Assembly: GCA_028823855.1 (NCBI GenBank)
Contig: JAPPFL010000036.1
Location: forward strand, 46,342-110,341
Origin: Albidovulum sp.
Lineage (GTDB): Bacteria; Pseudomonadota; Alphaproteobacteria; Rhodobacterales; Rhodobacteraceae
Direction of reading: 5' to 3'
DNA: 64,000 nucleotides
Below are positions 1 through 8,888 of the stretch, in pieces. How positions within the stretch are numbered: the first letter of the stretch is position 1; every line of letters starts with the position of its first letter. A program made the translations under genes and the position numbers. The notes beneath the pieces are model-generated. The model worked only from the letters and a program-made list of their open reading frames with translations, made no database searches and was not told the origin of the DNA.

Positions 1-1238
1 AGTTCTTGCAGTTCGCCGAATCCGGACAAGTTGCGAGACGCATTCGCCAGTTCGGCGGGAGCACTTTCGCCTTCAAGCAGCCTGCCCGCCTCCTCGGCAA
101 TTTCAAGCCCGTCGCGAATTGCCGCCAGGTCACGCGGTCCCGCCCGTTCGAGTCCCAAGCGCGAGAGCGATCTTTCCATGTCCGGAAGCTTCTTAAACAG
201 CTTCCGGAAAATTTCGCGAAGGCTGTCGTTTCCAGCATAGAACTCGACCGCCTCAAGCCGCGATTCTATAATCGACAGGTCCGTCGAAGGCGCCGATAGA
301 CGCCTTTCCAGCAGCCGGGCGCCGGCGGGCGTCCTGGTTCGGTCCAGCACGGACAAAAGAGTGCCATCGCGGCTGCCGGAAATCGATTCCGTCAATTCGA
401 GATTCCTGCGCGTCGCGGCGTCGATCTGCATGACGGACTCCGGCTTTTCCTTGTGCGGAGGCCGCAGAAGCGGCAGCCTGCCCTTTTGGGTCAATTCCAG
501 GTAGCGCACGATCGCGCCAAGAGCCGACATCTCGGGACGCCCGAAAACGCCGAAGGCATCCAGCGAACTGACGCCGAATAGGCTTCGCAGTCTGAGATCC
601 CCCTCCGAGCTGTCGAATTCGAGGCCGGGCAGCGGTGTTATGGCGCACCCGCTTTCCGCGGCAATCTTCTCGAGCAATTCATCGCCGGAGCTGGACAAAA
701 GTATTTCGCGCGGTGCAACTCTCGCCAGCTGCGGACCAAGTCTCGAGGGCGGGCATGCCAGCACGCGAAAATCGCCCGATGAAATGTCGGCCCAGGCAAT
801 CGCCGATTCTCCGCGAATGCCGCAAATCGCCGCAAGAAAATTATGCCGGCGCGCGTCCAGTAGCGAATCTTCCGTTAGCGTCCCGGGGGTAAGCAGGCGT
901 TTTACTTCGCGCTTTACGACGGATTTCGATCCGCGTTTTTTTGCCTCGGCCGGATCTTCTGTCTGTTCGCAGACCGCGACTCGAAATCCTTTCCGTATCA
1001 AGTTCTGCAGGTAAGTTTCCGCCGTATGCACGGGCACGCCGCACATTGGAATGTCTTTGTCCCCCGACCTTCCGCGCTTGGTCAGGGCGATATCGAGAGC
1101 TTCGGCCGCAGCTACCGCGTCATCGAAAAACATTTCGTAAAAGTCGCCCATGCGGTAGAAAAGGAGCGCATCCCTGTGCTGCGCCTTGATTGAGCTGTAT
1201 TGCACCATCATTGGCGACAATTCGCTTGTTTCGGGCAC
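1..1238 (-). CDS. mutS: DNA mismatch repair protein MutS, N-terminal part (runs off the window)
   Basis: MutS recognises base mismatches and small loops and recruits MutL. About 412 codons are visible, open to the window edge, so the ATPase domain lies outside. Near the N-terminus is the run GDFYEMF, which carries the Phe-x-Glu mismatch-contact motif, followed by the mismatch-binding domain, the connector domain and the start of the lever/core domain (TRTPAGARLLERRLSAP). The chosen start is GTG at 1238: an in-frame stop lies 11 codons upstream and no other start is between. ATG codons nine and ten codons further in are alternatives. The visible part is undamaged. It is divergent from the malic enzyme remnant at 1479. 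Confidence 0.95.
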   Translation of the reverse strand, partial: MPETSELSPMMVQYSSIKAQHRDALLFYRMGDFYEMFFDDAVAAAEALDIALTKRGRSGDKDIPMCGVPVHTAETYLQNLIRKGFRVAVCEQTEDPAEAKKRGSKSVVKREVKRLLTPGTLTEDSLLDARRHNFLAAICGIRGESAIAWADISSGDFRVLACPPSRLGPQLARVAPREILLSSSGDELLEKIAAESGCAITPLPGLEFDSSEGDLRLRSLFGVSSLDAFGVFGRPEMSALGAIVRYLELTQKGRLPLLRPPHKEKPESVMQIDAATRRNLELTESISGSRDGTLLSVLDRTRTPAGARLLERRLSAPSTDLSIIESRLEAVEFYAGNDSLREIFRKLFKKLPDMERSLSRLGLERAGPRDLAAIRDGLEIAEEAGRLLEGESAPAELANASRNLSGFGELQE

Positions 1239-1478
1239 GGCGACTCCGATTCGACGGGAAAGCGCGAATTATTCGAGCTCCTTTTGGCGTAGACGAAATA
1301 ATCGAACGGCGCCCGGTTCTCCACCAGAATTTTCATTTGACCGGCGCTAGCATGCAAATTTCGAATATTTGCGACTGCGTCTCGGTACCGAGCTTGGATT
1401 TTTCGCCTGTTCGGAGAAATGCCTTGGGGAGGCATCCGTACCGAGGGGCGTAACTATAGGGCGGACAATGATCGGAAA

Positions 1479-2676
1479 ATGAAATCTCAAATCACGCGCG
1501 AAGAAGTGCTGGCGTTCCATAGAGAGCCGACTCCCGGGAAAATTGAATTTCGCGCTTCTATTCCGATGGCGACGCAGAGGGATCTTTCGCTGGCGTATCT
1601 CCCGGAGTCGCAGATCCAGTCGAGGCGAATCGCGAAGCGCCCAGATGCGTCTGCGATTTTACGGCAAGGGCGAAACCGTTGCCGCAATTTCCAACGGAAC
1701 GGCAATTTTAGAATTGGGCAATTTAGGCGCGCTCGCCGCCAAGCCCGTCATGGAAGGCAAAGCAATCCTGTTCAAAAGATTTGCCGGCGTGAATTCGGTG
1801 GACCTTGAACTAGATACGGAGGATCCCGAAGCCTTTATCGCCGCAGAAAAGCTTTAGGCGCCGCCGTTTGGCGGAATAGGCCTGGAAGACATTAGGGCGC
1901 CGGAATGCTTCATCATTGAACAGAGGCAAAAGGAAGAACTCGACATCCCGGCATTCCGCGACGATCAGCATGGAACGGCAGTTATCTGCGCGGCCGGATT
2001 GATCAACGCGCTGATGATTATCTGAAAGAGGATCGAAGACTGCCGAATTGTGCCAAACGGTGCCGGCGCCGCCGGAATCGCTTGCATCGGATTATTGAAG
2101 TCCATGGGTGCGCGACTCGAAAATTGCATCGCGCGCGATTCTTCGAGAGTCATCTACAAGGGGCGCAAAACAGGCATCAATCAATGGAAATCGGCGCACG
2201 CCGCCGATACCGGCAAGCGCTCGCTGGCCGAAGCCCTGATCGGAGCGGATGTTTTTCTAGGCCTGTCGGCAAACGGGACCCTAACGCCCGAAACGGTCGC
2301 AAGAATAGCCGACAAGCCGGTCATTTTTGCAATGGCCAATCCCGACCCCGAAATCGATCATGAGGCGGCGCGCGTTCTGAACGAGCGCGCCGTCGATTTC
2401 GAATACGATGGCGAATTGACGGTTGGCGTGGCGCTCAACGATGAAGTTAGCGCTCGATTTCCGTTTTGCAAATTGACCGGGCTCGCGAATATTCTTGTTG
2501 TTCCCGCGCGGCACACCGCGTCGATTTCAGTAAATCTTCTCCAGGAAGTTGCGGGGGCGACAGCGGTGGGACCGATCTTGTCGGGCGTTGATGCGCAAGT
2601 CCAGCTTTGCTCGTTTACGACCGCGTCGAACGACATTTTCAACATGGCAGTGACGGCATCGTGCAATATTGGTTGA
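1479..2676 (+). pseudogene. maeB: Broken NADP-dependent malic enzyme (MaeB type), internally deleted
   Basis: Intact MaeB decarboxylates malate to pyruvate and carries a phosphotransacetylase-like C-terminal domain, about 760 residues in total. Here the start is clear (FHREPTPGKIE, then MATQRDLSLAY), but the frame shifts by one near 1600-1650. In the next frame the family pattern resumes (AISNGTAILELGNLGALAAKP). It is then cut by TAG at 1855-1857 and TGA at 2023-2025, with homology continuing straight through both ([35 protein letters not shown]). After about 2360 the sequence jumps to the last part of the phosphotransacetylase domain (DFEYDGELTVGVALN to the stop), so roughly 350 residues are missing. 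A frameshift, two nonsense codons and a large deletion make it non-functional. Confidence 0.93.
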
Positions 2677-2719
2677 ACCGCCTACTTGAACAAATTCGGA
2701 GGCTTTGGTAAAATAAAAT

Positions 2720-2748
2720 TTGACATTTTTCCACTAGCTTGGTTTTGT
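2720..2748 (+). promoter_or_regulatory. Possible sigma70 promoter of the molybdenum hydroxylase operon
   Basis: TTGACA at 2720-2725 is followed, after 17 bases, by TTTTGT, a poor -10. A TGTAATATT run slightly further on could serve instead. It sits about 110 bases before the first gene of the operon, in the only intergenic space available. The call rests on the perfect -35 alone. Confidence 0.25.
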
Positions 2749-2855
2749 GACCGAGTGTAATATTGCGTGAAAATTTTGGCCGTGGACATGGGGGCTATGG
2801 AACTCCCTCAAGGTGCGCGATCTTGAACGTCCACGAATACGGGGAGAATACCTGA

Positions 2856-3539
2856 ATGGAAAACTACGGACCATATGATCCAACACTGGATTATGCTCCG
2901 GGTCCGGCGACGAAGGAAATTGCAGTGGAATCCGGGAAAGTCCAATCTTGGAAGCCGCTGCATATGTCGCGCAGAAATTTTTTGCGCAGCGTTGTCTGCT
3001 CCGGAACAGTAATTGCAGGATCGGGCTATCTGTTTACGACACTTGCGCCTAGCCGAGCCGACGCGCGAAGCGTTGAGCGACTTGTCAGCCTGAATGTAAA
3101 CGGCAGGACGCGGCGGCTTGACGTCCCGCCCAATGAAACTCTTGCCACGACGTTAAGGTATCGCTTGGGTCTGACAGGTACCAAGATCGGCTGCAACCAA
3201 GCCGAGTGCGGAGCGTGCACTGTCATGGCGAACGGCGCCACGATCTATTCCTGTTCGACGCTAACCCACCGCGTGCGCGATAAGGAAATCGTTACAGTCG
3301 AAGGCATCGCATCGGACGACGGCACGCTGCATCCAGTGCAGCAGGCGTTTATGGACGAAATCGCTCCGCAATGCGGCTTCTGCACGCCTGGTCAGGTCGT
3401 AGCGGCGGTTGCGCTGCTTAACATGAACCCAAATCCTACGATCGAAGAAGCTCGTATGGGGCTGTCCGGAAACGTTTGCCGTTGCGGCGCCTACGACCAC
3501 TACTTGCGCGGCACCATGAAAGCCGCAGAGAGGTTATAA
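2856..3539 (+). CDS. Tat-exported [2Fe-2S] subunit of a molybdenum hydroxylase
   Basis: Small subunit of a xanthine oxidase-family enzyme, passing electrons from the molybdenum centre to the flavin. It has 227 residues. A 36-residue leader precedes a twin-arginine signal (SRRNFL, Arg39-Arg40) and a hydrophobic stretch ending at about residue 70, so the complex is probably exported folded. The plant-ferredoxin-like cluster is Cys113, Cys118, Cys121 and Cys133. The second cluster uses Cys173 and Cys176 (QCGFC) and Cys208 and Cys210 (CRCGAY). GGGGAG lies upstream of the ATG. Three bases separate it from the large subunit. Layout and signal recall the periplasmic aldehyde oxidoreductase PaoA/YagT of E. 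coli. The substrate cannot be read from this subunit. Confidence 0.9.
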   Translation: MENYGPYDPTLDYAPGPATKEIAVESGKVQSWKPLHMSRRNFLRSVVCSGTVIAGSGYLFTTLAPSRADARSVERLVSLNVNGRTRRLDVPPNETLATTLRYRLGLTGTKIGCNQAECGACTVMANGATIYSCSTLTHRVRDKEIVTVEGIASDDGTLHPVQQAFMDEIAPQCGFCTPGQVVAAVALLNMNPNPTIEEARMGLSGNVCRCGAYDHYLRGTMKAAERL

Positions 3540-3542
3540 GCC

Positions 3543-5957
3543 ATGGAATACAAACTCATTGGCAAGAACTTCACGCCGCCCGACATCGAAGCAAAAGTAA
3601 CCGGCGCGGCAAAATACGCTGAGGATTTCCAGGCGGACGGCATGGCGCACGTGAAGATATTCGGTTCGCCGATGCCGCATGGCGTGGTCAACAGCATCGA
3701 CTTGGGCGAAGCCGAAAAGGTGCCCGGGTTTCTGGCGGCGCTTGTACCGGACGAAGTCAAGCAGCCCGGGCCCGCTGGATTTCCGATCCTGTCGAACAAA
3801 CCGACATATTTCGGCCAGCCGATCGTAGCAATTGCCGCGGAGAACGAACAGGCGGCCGCCGATGCCGCCGCCGCCGTCAAGGTCGATATGACGTTGCTGC
3901 CATTCGTTGTCGACCCCCTGGAAAGTCTCAAGCCCGATGGACCAGACGCCCTTGAAGGAGGCAACATCGCTAGCCGAGGCATCGACTTCCAGAGCCTGAA
4001 ATGGACTGGAAAGGACTTCGCCATGGTCGGCGAGGACGAACTTCCGCGAGGCGAGGCTCCTATCGAATGGATGTTCGGCGACATCGAGGAAGGCTTCGCG
4101 AATTCGGCGGTCGTCGTCGAAGAAAGCATGGTCCATGCGACAAACGCCCACCAGGCAATGGAACCTCGTTCCGCCGCTGCATACTGGGAAAACGGAAAAT
4201 GCCATGTCTGGGGTTCAACCCAGTCTACTTCATTTGCGCAGCCCGGTCTCGCCAGATTGATCGGAATTGAACTTTCCGACCTGGTTTTCGTCGCCGAATT
4301 TTGCGGAGGCGGCTTCGGGGGCAAGGCTACGTCGTATCCGCTCATGGCTCTTCCCGCGCTTGTCTCGAAGAAAATCGGCGGTCGACCATGCCTGCTTCGA
4401 GTATCCCGCGTTGAAGAGTACGACAACGGGATGGCCCGCTCCGGATTCCAGGGATGGATGAAGCTCGGCTTCGCCCAAGACGGCAAGCTTCTTGCGGCCG
4501 ACATGTTCATGGTACAGGATCTCGGTCCGACTAGCGGATTCAGAGATTACAACAATGTCGGCATAGCGTCGACGATTGTGTATCAGCCTGCATCTATGCG
4601 ATTTCGAGCTGTTCCGGTATTGACGAACACGACGCCTAAAGGCGCGCAGCGCGGTCCGGGCGAGAACCAGGCAGCCAACATGGTAGAGCCTCTATTCGAC
4701 AAAGCGGCTAGCGAACTAGGAATCGACCGCCTCGCCATTAGGCGTATCAATGCTCCGGGCGGAGGAGGGGCCGACGCCAAAATCGGCGCGGCACAAGGAC
4801 CCGTGACTTCCGCTTACTTGAAAGAAGCGCTTGACAAAGGCGCGGAGGCATTCAACTGGGTCGAGCGCTCAGCAAATTCCGGAATGCAGAACGGTTCAAG
4901 GGCACGGGGCTACGGCATCGGCCAAGCCTACCATTCGGCTGGGTCGAATGGCTTTGACGGGCTAGTGAGAATAACGCCGGACGGGATCCTCCACGTGCAT
5001 TCCGGTGTCGGAAACCTCGGAACCTATTCCTATGCTTCAACTAGCCGCGTTGTTGCCGAAGCGCTTGGGTACGATTGGGACAATGTGGTTATCGAAAGAG
5101 GCGGTACTCAAAAGCACATTCCCTGGAATTTGGGGCAGTTCGGGTCGAATACCAACTTCACCATGACCCGATCAAATTATGTCGCTGCGATGGATGCCGT
5201 GTTGAAGCTGAAGGAAATCGCGGCGAATGCATTCGGCGGTTCACCGGAAGACTACAGCCTTGAAAACGAGCGCGTTTTCAAGACTTCCGATCCGTCCGCA
5301 AGCCTTAGCTTTGCCGAGGCCGCTCAAAGAGCAATCGAAATGGGCGACAAGTATGCGGGCCACGTATTGCCGGAGGATATACATCCGATGACGCAGGCTT
5401 CCGCCAAGGCGATAGCCGGAACCGGGCTTGTCGGCGTCGCCAAGGACAACCTCGAAAAAGAAGGCACGGTTCCGGCATTGGCCGTGGGTTTCATCGAGGT
5501 GGACGTAGATTTGGAAACCGGCAAAGTGGAGATACTGGATTATGTCGGCGGCGCCGACTGCGGTACGGTAATCCACCCGGACGGACTCGCCGCGCAGGTG
5601 CGAGGAGGAGCGGTTATGGGATTCGGCTTGGCGACCACGGAGCGCCATGTCTACGATCCCGCCTACGCTCGCCCGAATACCCGGACGTTCTATCTTTCGA
5701 AGCCTCCGACCATTCTGGACGTGCCTCTCAAAATGGGATGGGTTGCGACTGATCAACCCGACCCGCAAAATCCGATGGGCATGAAAGGAATTGGCGAACC
5801 GCTTCAAGGGGCTGCGTCGGCCGCACTGATCAATGCCATATCGGATGCGCTAGGTGGACACCTGTTTAACCGGACGCCTGTCACTACCGACATGATTCTC
5901 AACGCCGCGGAGGGACTTCCGCAGTCGCACAAACCGCTTGCGACCAATACGGTGTGA
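3543..5957 (+). CDS. Molybdopterin-binding large subunit of a xanthine oxidase-family hydroxylase
   Basis: Catalytic subunit, 804 residues, near the usual length. It hydroxylates or oxidises an aldehyde or N-heterocycle at a molybdenum cofactor. The N-terminal a/b hammerhead domain (TGAAKYAEDF) is followed by the cofactor-binding domain with GGGFGGKA, GAQRGPGENQ, and near the C-terminus GMKGIGEPLQGA, whose Glu752 matches the catalytic base of the family. It lacks the AYXCSFR loop of form I CO dehydrogenase. It has no signal peptide, so export would depend on the Tat signal of the Fe-S subunit. GAGAGG precedes the start. It is clearly intact. The substrate is unknown: aldehydes, purines and N-heteroaromatics are all possible. 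Confidence 0.9.
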   Translation: MEYKLIGKNFTPPDIEAKVTGAAKYAEDFQADGMAHVKIFGSPMPHGVVNSIDLGEAEKVPGFLAALVPDEVKQPGPAGFPILSNKPTYFGQPIVAIAAENEQAAADAAAAVKVDMTLLPFVVDPLESLKPDGPDALEGGNIASRGIDFQSLKWTGKDFAMVGEDELPRGEAPIEWMFGDIEEGFANSAVVVEESMVHATNAHQAMEPRSAAAYWENGKCHVWGSTQSTSFAQPGLARLIGIELSDLVFVAEFCGGGFGGKATSYPLMALPALVSKKIGGRPCLLRVSRVEEYDNGMARSGFQGWMKLGFAQDGKLLAADMFMVQDLGPTSGFRDYNNVGIASTIVYQPASMRFRAVPVLTNTTPKGAQRGPGENQAANMVEPLFDKAASELGIDRLAIRRINAPGGGGADAKIGAAQGPVTSAYLKEALDKGAEAFNWVERSANSGMQNGSRARGYGIGQAYHSAGSNGFDGLVRITPDGILHVHSGVGNLGTYSYASTSRVVAEALGYDWDNVVIERGGTQKHIPWNLGQFGSNTNFTMTRSNYVAAMDAVLKLKEIAANAFGGSPEDYSLENERVFKTSDPSASLSFAEAAQRAIEMGDKYAGHVLPEDIHPMTQASAKAIAGTGLVGVAKDNLEKEGTVPALAVGFIEVDVDLETGKVEILDYVGGADCGTVIHPDGLAAQVRGGAVMGFGLATTERHVYDPAYARPNTRTFYLSKPPTILDVPLKMGWVATDQPDPQNPMGMKGIGEPLQGAASAALINAISDALGGHLFNRTPVTTDMILNAAEGLPQSHKPLATNTV

Positions 5958-5978
5958 CGGTCACGGGAGGATACCAAA

Positions 5979-6974
5979 ATGACTGATGTAATGCACAATT
6001 TCGAACTCTATCAACCGGGAACCGTGGCCGACGCTCAGGCTATCTTGAAAGACAGCGACGATCCCTGGATTATCGCCGGCGGCAAAGACAGTCTCGGCTG
6101 GTTCAAAGATAGGGTTAAACAGCCCTCAGAGGTAGTCGACATTGCCGGAATTGAAGAACTCCAGGGAATTCGAGAAGAGGACGACGGCGGCCTTTGGATC
6201 GGCGCGCTGACTACTTTGACCGAAATCGGCGCGAGCGATGTGATCAAGAACCGGTTCCCCGCCCTTTCGACTGCCGCGGACCACGTGGCTTCGCCGCAAA
6301 TCCGCAATGCGGGAACGATTGGCGGAAATGTATCGCAAGACACTCGCTGCGGATACTATAGAGACGGATTTCCGTGCTACCGAGCGGGCGGAAACACTTG
6401 CTATGCAAACACGCCAACGGCAATGAACCGCGAGCACGCGTTGTTTGAAGCCAGCCGCTGCGTTGCGGTAACGCCGTCCGATACGGCGCCTGCGCTCGCG
6501 GCTCTGGAAGCGACGTTCGTAATCCAGGGAGACGGCGACCGGCGCGATGTTTCCGCAGACGATTTCTTTATCGGACCCGATATCGACATTACTCGGATGA
6601 CTTCGCTCGAAAGGGGCGATATTCTTCTGGGAATCCGCATTCCTGGAAAATGGGCCGGATCGAATCAGTATTTCGAAAAGGTCTCCGATCGGAACGTATG
6701 GGATTTCGCTTTGGTGAACATTGCGATGGCGGCGAGTATGGACGGCGGAACAGTCTCGGACGTTTCCATGGTATGCGGCGGCGTGCAGTGTACGCCGCGG
6801 CACCTTTCCGAAGTCGAGGATTTGATGAGAGGCGAATCGCCGGGGTCTAATCTTGAGACACTTGTGAAGAGGGTTGCCGCTAGCGGCGCGCAACCTTTGA
6901 ACTTTAATCATTTCAAGGTTCCGATGATGCGCAATCTCGCCGCTCGCGCGGTAAGGTCTCTTGCTGCCGGTTAA
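5979..6974 (+). CDS. FAD-binding subunit of the molybdenum hydroxylase, with an extra Fe-S cysteine set
   Basis: Medium subunit, 331 residues, with an FAD-binding PCMH-type fold (IIAGGKDSLGW; ASPQIRNAGTIGGNV) and the CO dehydrogenase flavoprotein C-terminal domain. Four cysteines at 124, 133, 141 and 161 lie in the same place as the [4Fe-4S] insertion known from PaoB and from the beta subunit of 4-hydroxybenzoyl-CoA reductase, so an extra cluster is likely. GGGAGGA sits just before the ATG. The gene order here is Fe-S, Mo, FAD, unlike Fe-S, FAD, Mo in the E. coli pao operon. Electrons would go from FAD to an acceptor, here plausibly the cytochrome b encoded downstream. Confidence 0.88.
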   Translation: MTDVMHNFELYQPGTVADAQAILKDSDDPWIIAGGKDSLGWFKDRVKQPSEVVDIAGIEELQGIREEDDGGLWIGALTTLTEIGASDVIKNRFPALSTAADHVASPQIRNAGTIGGNVSQDTRCGYYRDGFPCYRAGGNTCYANTPTAMNREHALFEASRCVAVTPSDTAPALAALEATFVIQGDGDRRDVSADDFFIGPDIDITRMTSLERGDILLGIRIPGKWAGSNQYFEKVSDRNVWDFALVNIAMAASMDGGTVSDVSMVCGGVQCTPRHLSEVEDLMRGESPGSNLETLVKRVAASGAQPLNFNHFKVPMMRNLAARAVRSLAAG

Positions 6975-6977
6975 TGC

Positions 6978-7124
6978 ATGGGAGCATTGCGCTATAATCA
7001 GGATGTCTTTGGACAGACGATGCTTGTGGGGATGAACTGGGAACTGTTATGGCTGCCCGTGGCGGCGGCCGCGGCAGTCATAGGCTTGCACCTAGTTTTC
7101 CGGTTCATCCGCAGGCAAGGGTAA
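6978..7124 (+). CDS. Small single-span membrane protein in the hydroxylase operon
   Basis: An open frame of 48 codons starting four bases after the FAD subunit stop. A shorter start at the Met of MNWELLWLP would give 30 residues and has a GTGGGG ahead of it. The protein has one hydrophobic helix (LLWLPVAAAAAVIGLHLVF) followed by a basic tail (RFIRRQG), a typical inside-positive anchor. It lies between the hydroxylase genes and the cytochrome b gene. A small subunit helping to dock the enzyme on the membrane would fit, but I recognise no family, and the role is inferred from position and topology only. Confidence 0.5.
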   Translation: MGALRYNQDVFGQTMLVGMNWELLWLPVAAAAAVIGLHLVFRFIRRQG

Positions 7125-7162
7125 TCGCTTCGGTTTGGCTACCTTAAGCTGCAATACACTTA

Positions 7163-7780
7163 ATGACAAATGATCGACTAGGCGGCGATGCCCGGCGCGA
7201 AAACGTCAGGCATCTGGCCGCGGACCGCCTGTTTCACTGGATCATGGCCTTGGCTGTTATAGTGCTGGGCGCGACTTCGTTTCTACCGATTGTAGGAATC
7301 AAGTTCGAATGGGTTCCCGTACACTGGATGGCAGGCGTCCTCCTGACCCTTTCGGTGCTTTTCCATCTCTACAGAGTTTTTTTCGTACATGGCTTGAAAA
7401 ACATGGTGCCGACTGCGGACGACATCCGGGAATTCGGGAGAGATATTCGCGGCAGCGACCACAGGGGGCTGTCCGAAGCCAAATTTGACGCCCTCCAGAA
7501 GGGATACCACGCTGCCGCCGCGACAGCGGTTATTGCTGCGATTGCGACCGGGTTGCTAATGCTTGCCAAAATCGACACGACCTTTTGGCGACGCGATCCC
7601 TCTATCCTGTCCGATCAAACATGGGGATTCGTGTATGTAATTCACGGAGCCTCCGCGATGATCCTTTTGTTCCTGTTTTTTCTCCACGTTTATTTCGCTG
7701 TCCTACCCGAGCACCGCGAGTTGCTTATATCCATGATTCGCGGAAAAGGGCCGAAATTCGCCAGAAAGGATCCAGGATGA
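7163..7780 (+). CDS. Membrane cytochrome b subunit (formate dehydrogenase gamma/b561-like)
   Basis: A 205-residue integral membrane protein with four likely helices, at about residues 25-45 (HWIMALAVIVLGATSFLPI), 54-76, 118-138 and 160-185. Histidines at helix ends (RLFHW, HWMAG, LFHLYR, VIHGAS, FLHVYF) fit bis-haem b ligation as in FdnI-type subunits. Its place after a Tat-exported molybdenum hydroxylase suggests it takes electrons from the enzyme and delivers them to quinone, in place of NAD+ or oxygen. No good ribosome site precedes the ATG at 7163. Its stop overlaps the next gene (ATGA). The family is clear; the partner is inferred. Confidence 0.82.
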   Translation: MTNDRLGGDARRENVRHLAADRLFHWIMALAVIVLGATSFLPIVGIKFEWVPVHWMAGVLLTLSVLFHLYRVFFVHGLKNMVPTADDIREFGRDIRGSDHRGLSEAKFDALQKGYHAAAATAVIAAIATGLLMLAKIDTTFWRRDPSILSDQTWGFVYVIHGASAMILLFLFFLHVYFAVLPEHRELLISMIRGKGPKFARKDPG

Positions 7781-8205
7781 GCGAAGATATGAAAACAGCG
7801 GAAACAATGCGCAGGGCGTTCGACGTAATCGAAGAATCCTACGAATTCATGCTGGCGTACGCGGCGCAGGGACGAAAGCGTGAAATTGACGAAGGCGGGG
7901 AAAGCCAAATTCGACAGTATTTGAAACGATTCCGCGGTGCGCTGGATGATCTCGCCTCCGTTTTGCAAAATGGCAGCAGCATGCGCGCGGGTTTGGATTT
8001 CTTGGATTGCTTCAAGAGAGATATCCGTGTCGTACGATCCGTTCTAGATCTACTACTTTCGAAGCCGTCGATTTCATCCGACATGATCGACAATACGAAC
8101 GGGCTGATTTCGCTTCGGGCTCTTCTGACCGACATATTCTTTGTGGATCAAGTCGTTTTACCCGGTCGCCACGGAAAATCTTCTTTAGCGAACGATTCAG
8201 GATAA
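7777..8205 (+). CDS. Uncharacterised 142-residue protein at the end of the hydroxylase operon
   Basis: Starts inside the stop of the cytochrome b gene (ATGA overlap) and is preceded by AGGATCCAGG, so it is translationally coupled. It is soluble, mostly helical by composition, charged, with no signal peptide and only one cysteine (FLDCFKRD). I recognise no domain. Coupling to a cytochrome/hydroxylase operon suggests an assembly or maturation helper, for example a chaperone-like role comparable to the small accessory proteins of other molybdoenzyme operons. That is an inference from context only. Confidence 0.7.
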   Translation: MSEDMKTAETMRRAFDVIEESYEFMLAYAAQGRKREIDEGGESQIRQYLKRFRGALDDLASVLQNGSSMRAGLDFLDCFKRDIRVVRSVLDLLLSKPSISSDMIDNTNGLISLRALLTDIFFVDQVVLPGRHGKSSLANDSG

Positions 8206-8888
8206 TTCTTGATAAATTAAGCGTCTCTTATTTTGAGTTGCGATACGCCGAAGCACGGAATTCACTCTCGGCTTTTGCGGCCGCGCTAGGCTAGGCCCTT
8301 TTTTGGGACCGAAGTTCTCCTGGGCAAAATGCGCGATCCGGCAACTCCGCGCGGCGCGACTGAACCGCCGCTCTTTTCTTCGGGCCCGTACGATGCGACG
8401 CTGAATACCTATTCCAACGTCGCTCCGGCATACTTAAAACCGGGGTCGGCCCGCTATATTCAGAATTTGACGCTTGTCGGCCTCGGAATTTTAGCTACGC
8501 GGCCAATTTGCACTTCATGAATTTTAGTGCCAAGGCGACCGCGACAGCCCCATAGGCCGCCAAGATCGCATTCAGCGGCCGTGTCGTGCCGCGATTCCTC
8601 CGTTCTGCGCGAACTTTTTGCAAGCTAGGCCCTGCACGCCCAATCCTTGGAGGCCACGCAAGACGGTCGGCTACAAATCCGGAAAGAAAGGGAATTGAAT
8701 CTTTTTTCTCGCCGTCCATTAGCCAGTTTGGCTCAGTAATCAATTTTGTTGTTTCCGCTGCCCGGGAGGCGGAAAACGACGGTGCGAGCGACAAGGCGCA
8801 TTAAGACCGCAAGTTGAATGAGAGAGAAAGGCTTCCGAAGAGGCCTTTCTCTGCAGAATCAGTTTTTCGGCGAATTAATTCCGTCAGC
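8206..8888. other. Gene-poor gap between convergent operons
   Basis: No convincing gene. An open frame at 8329-8520 has no recognisable family and no ribosome site. A minus-strand stretch near 8500-8610 reads like a hydrophobic tail (LNAILAAYGAVAVALAL) but lacks a start and context. The only structured element is the inverted repeat near the ProX end. Confidence 0.5.
8823..8852. terminator. Hairpin between convergent operons, possible terminator
   Basis: AGAGAAAGGC at 8823-8832 pairs perfectly with GCCTTTCTCT at 8843-8852, loop of 10. It lies 37 bases past the proX stop and could end transcripts from either side. There is no clean T-run directly after the stem on either strand (TTTTT is 12 bases on, plus side), so it may act with Rho or as a 3'-end stabiliser. 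Confidence 0.4.

Noticed and set aside
253-1044. Several minus-strand open frames of 65-131 codons in the first kilobase
   Set aside because: They overlap the continuous MutS frame on the same strand, have no family features, and are Arg/Ala-rich out-of-frame readings.
1855-2025. Stop-codon recoding in maeB
   Set aside because: TAG and TGA both occur, together with a frameshift and a large deletion; decay explains everything, while intact genes use all three stops normally.
3500-4510. A 336-codon minus-strand frame opposite the hydroxylase large subunit
   Set aside because: It lies antisense to a clearly conserved gene, has a Ser/Arg/Pro-rich composition typical of a shadow frame, and no ribosome site or domain.
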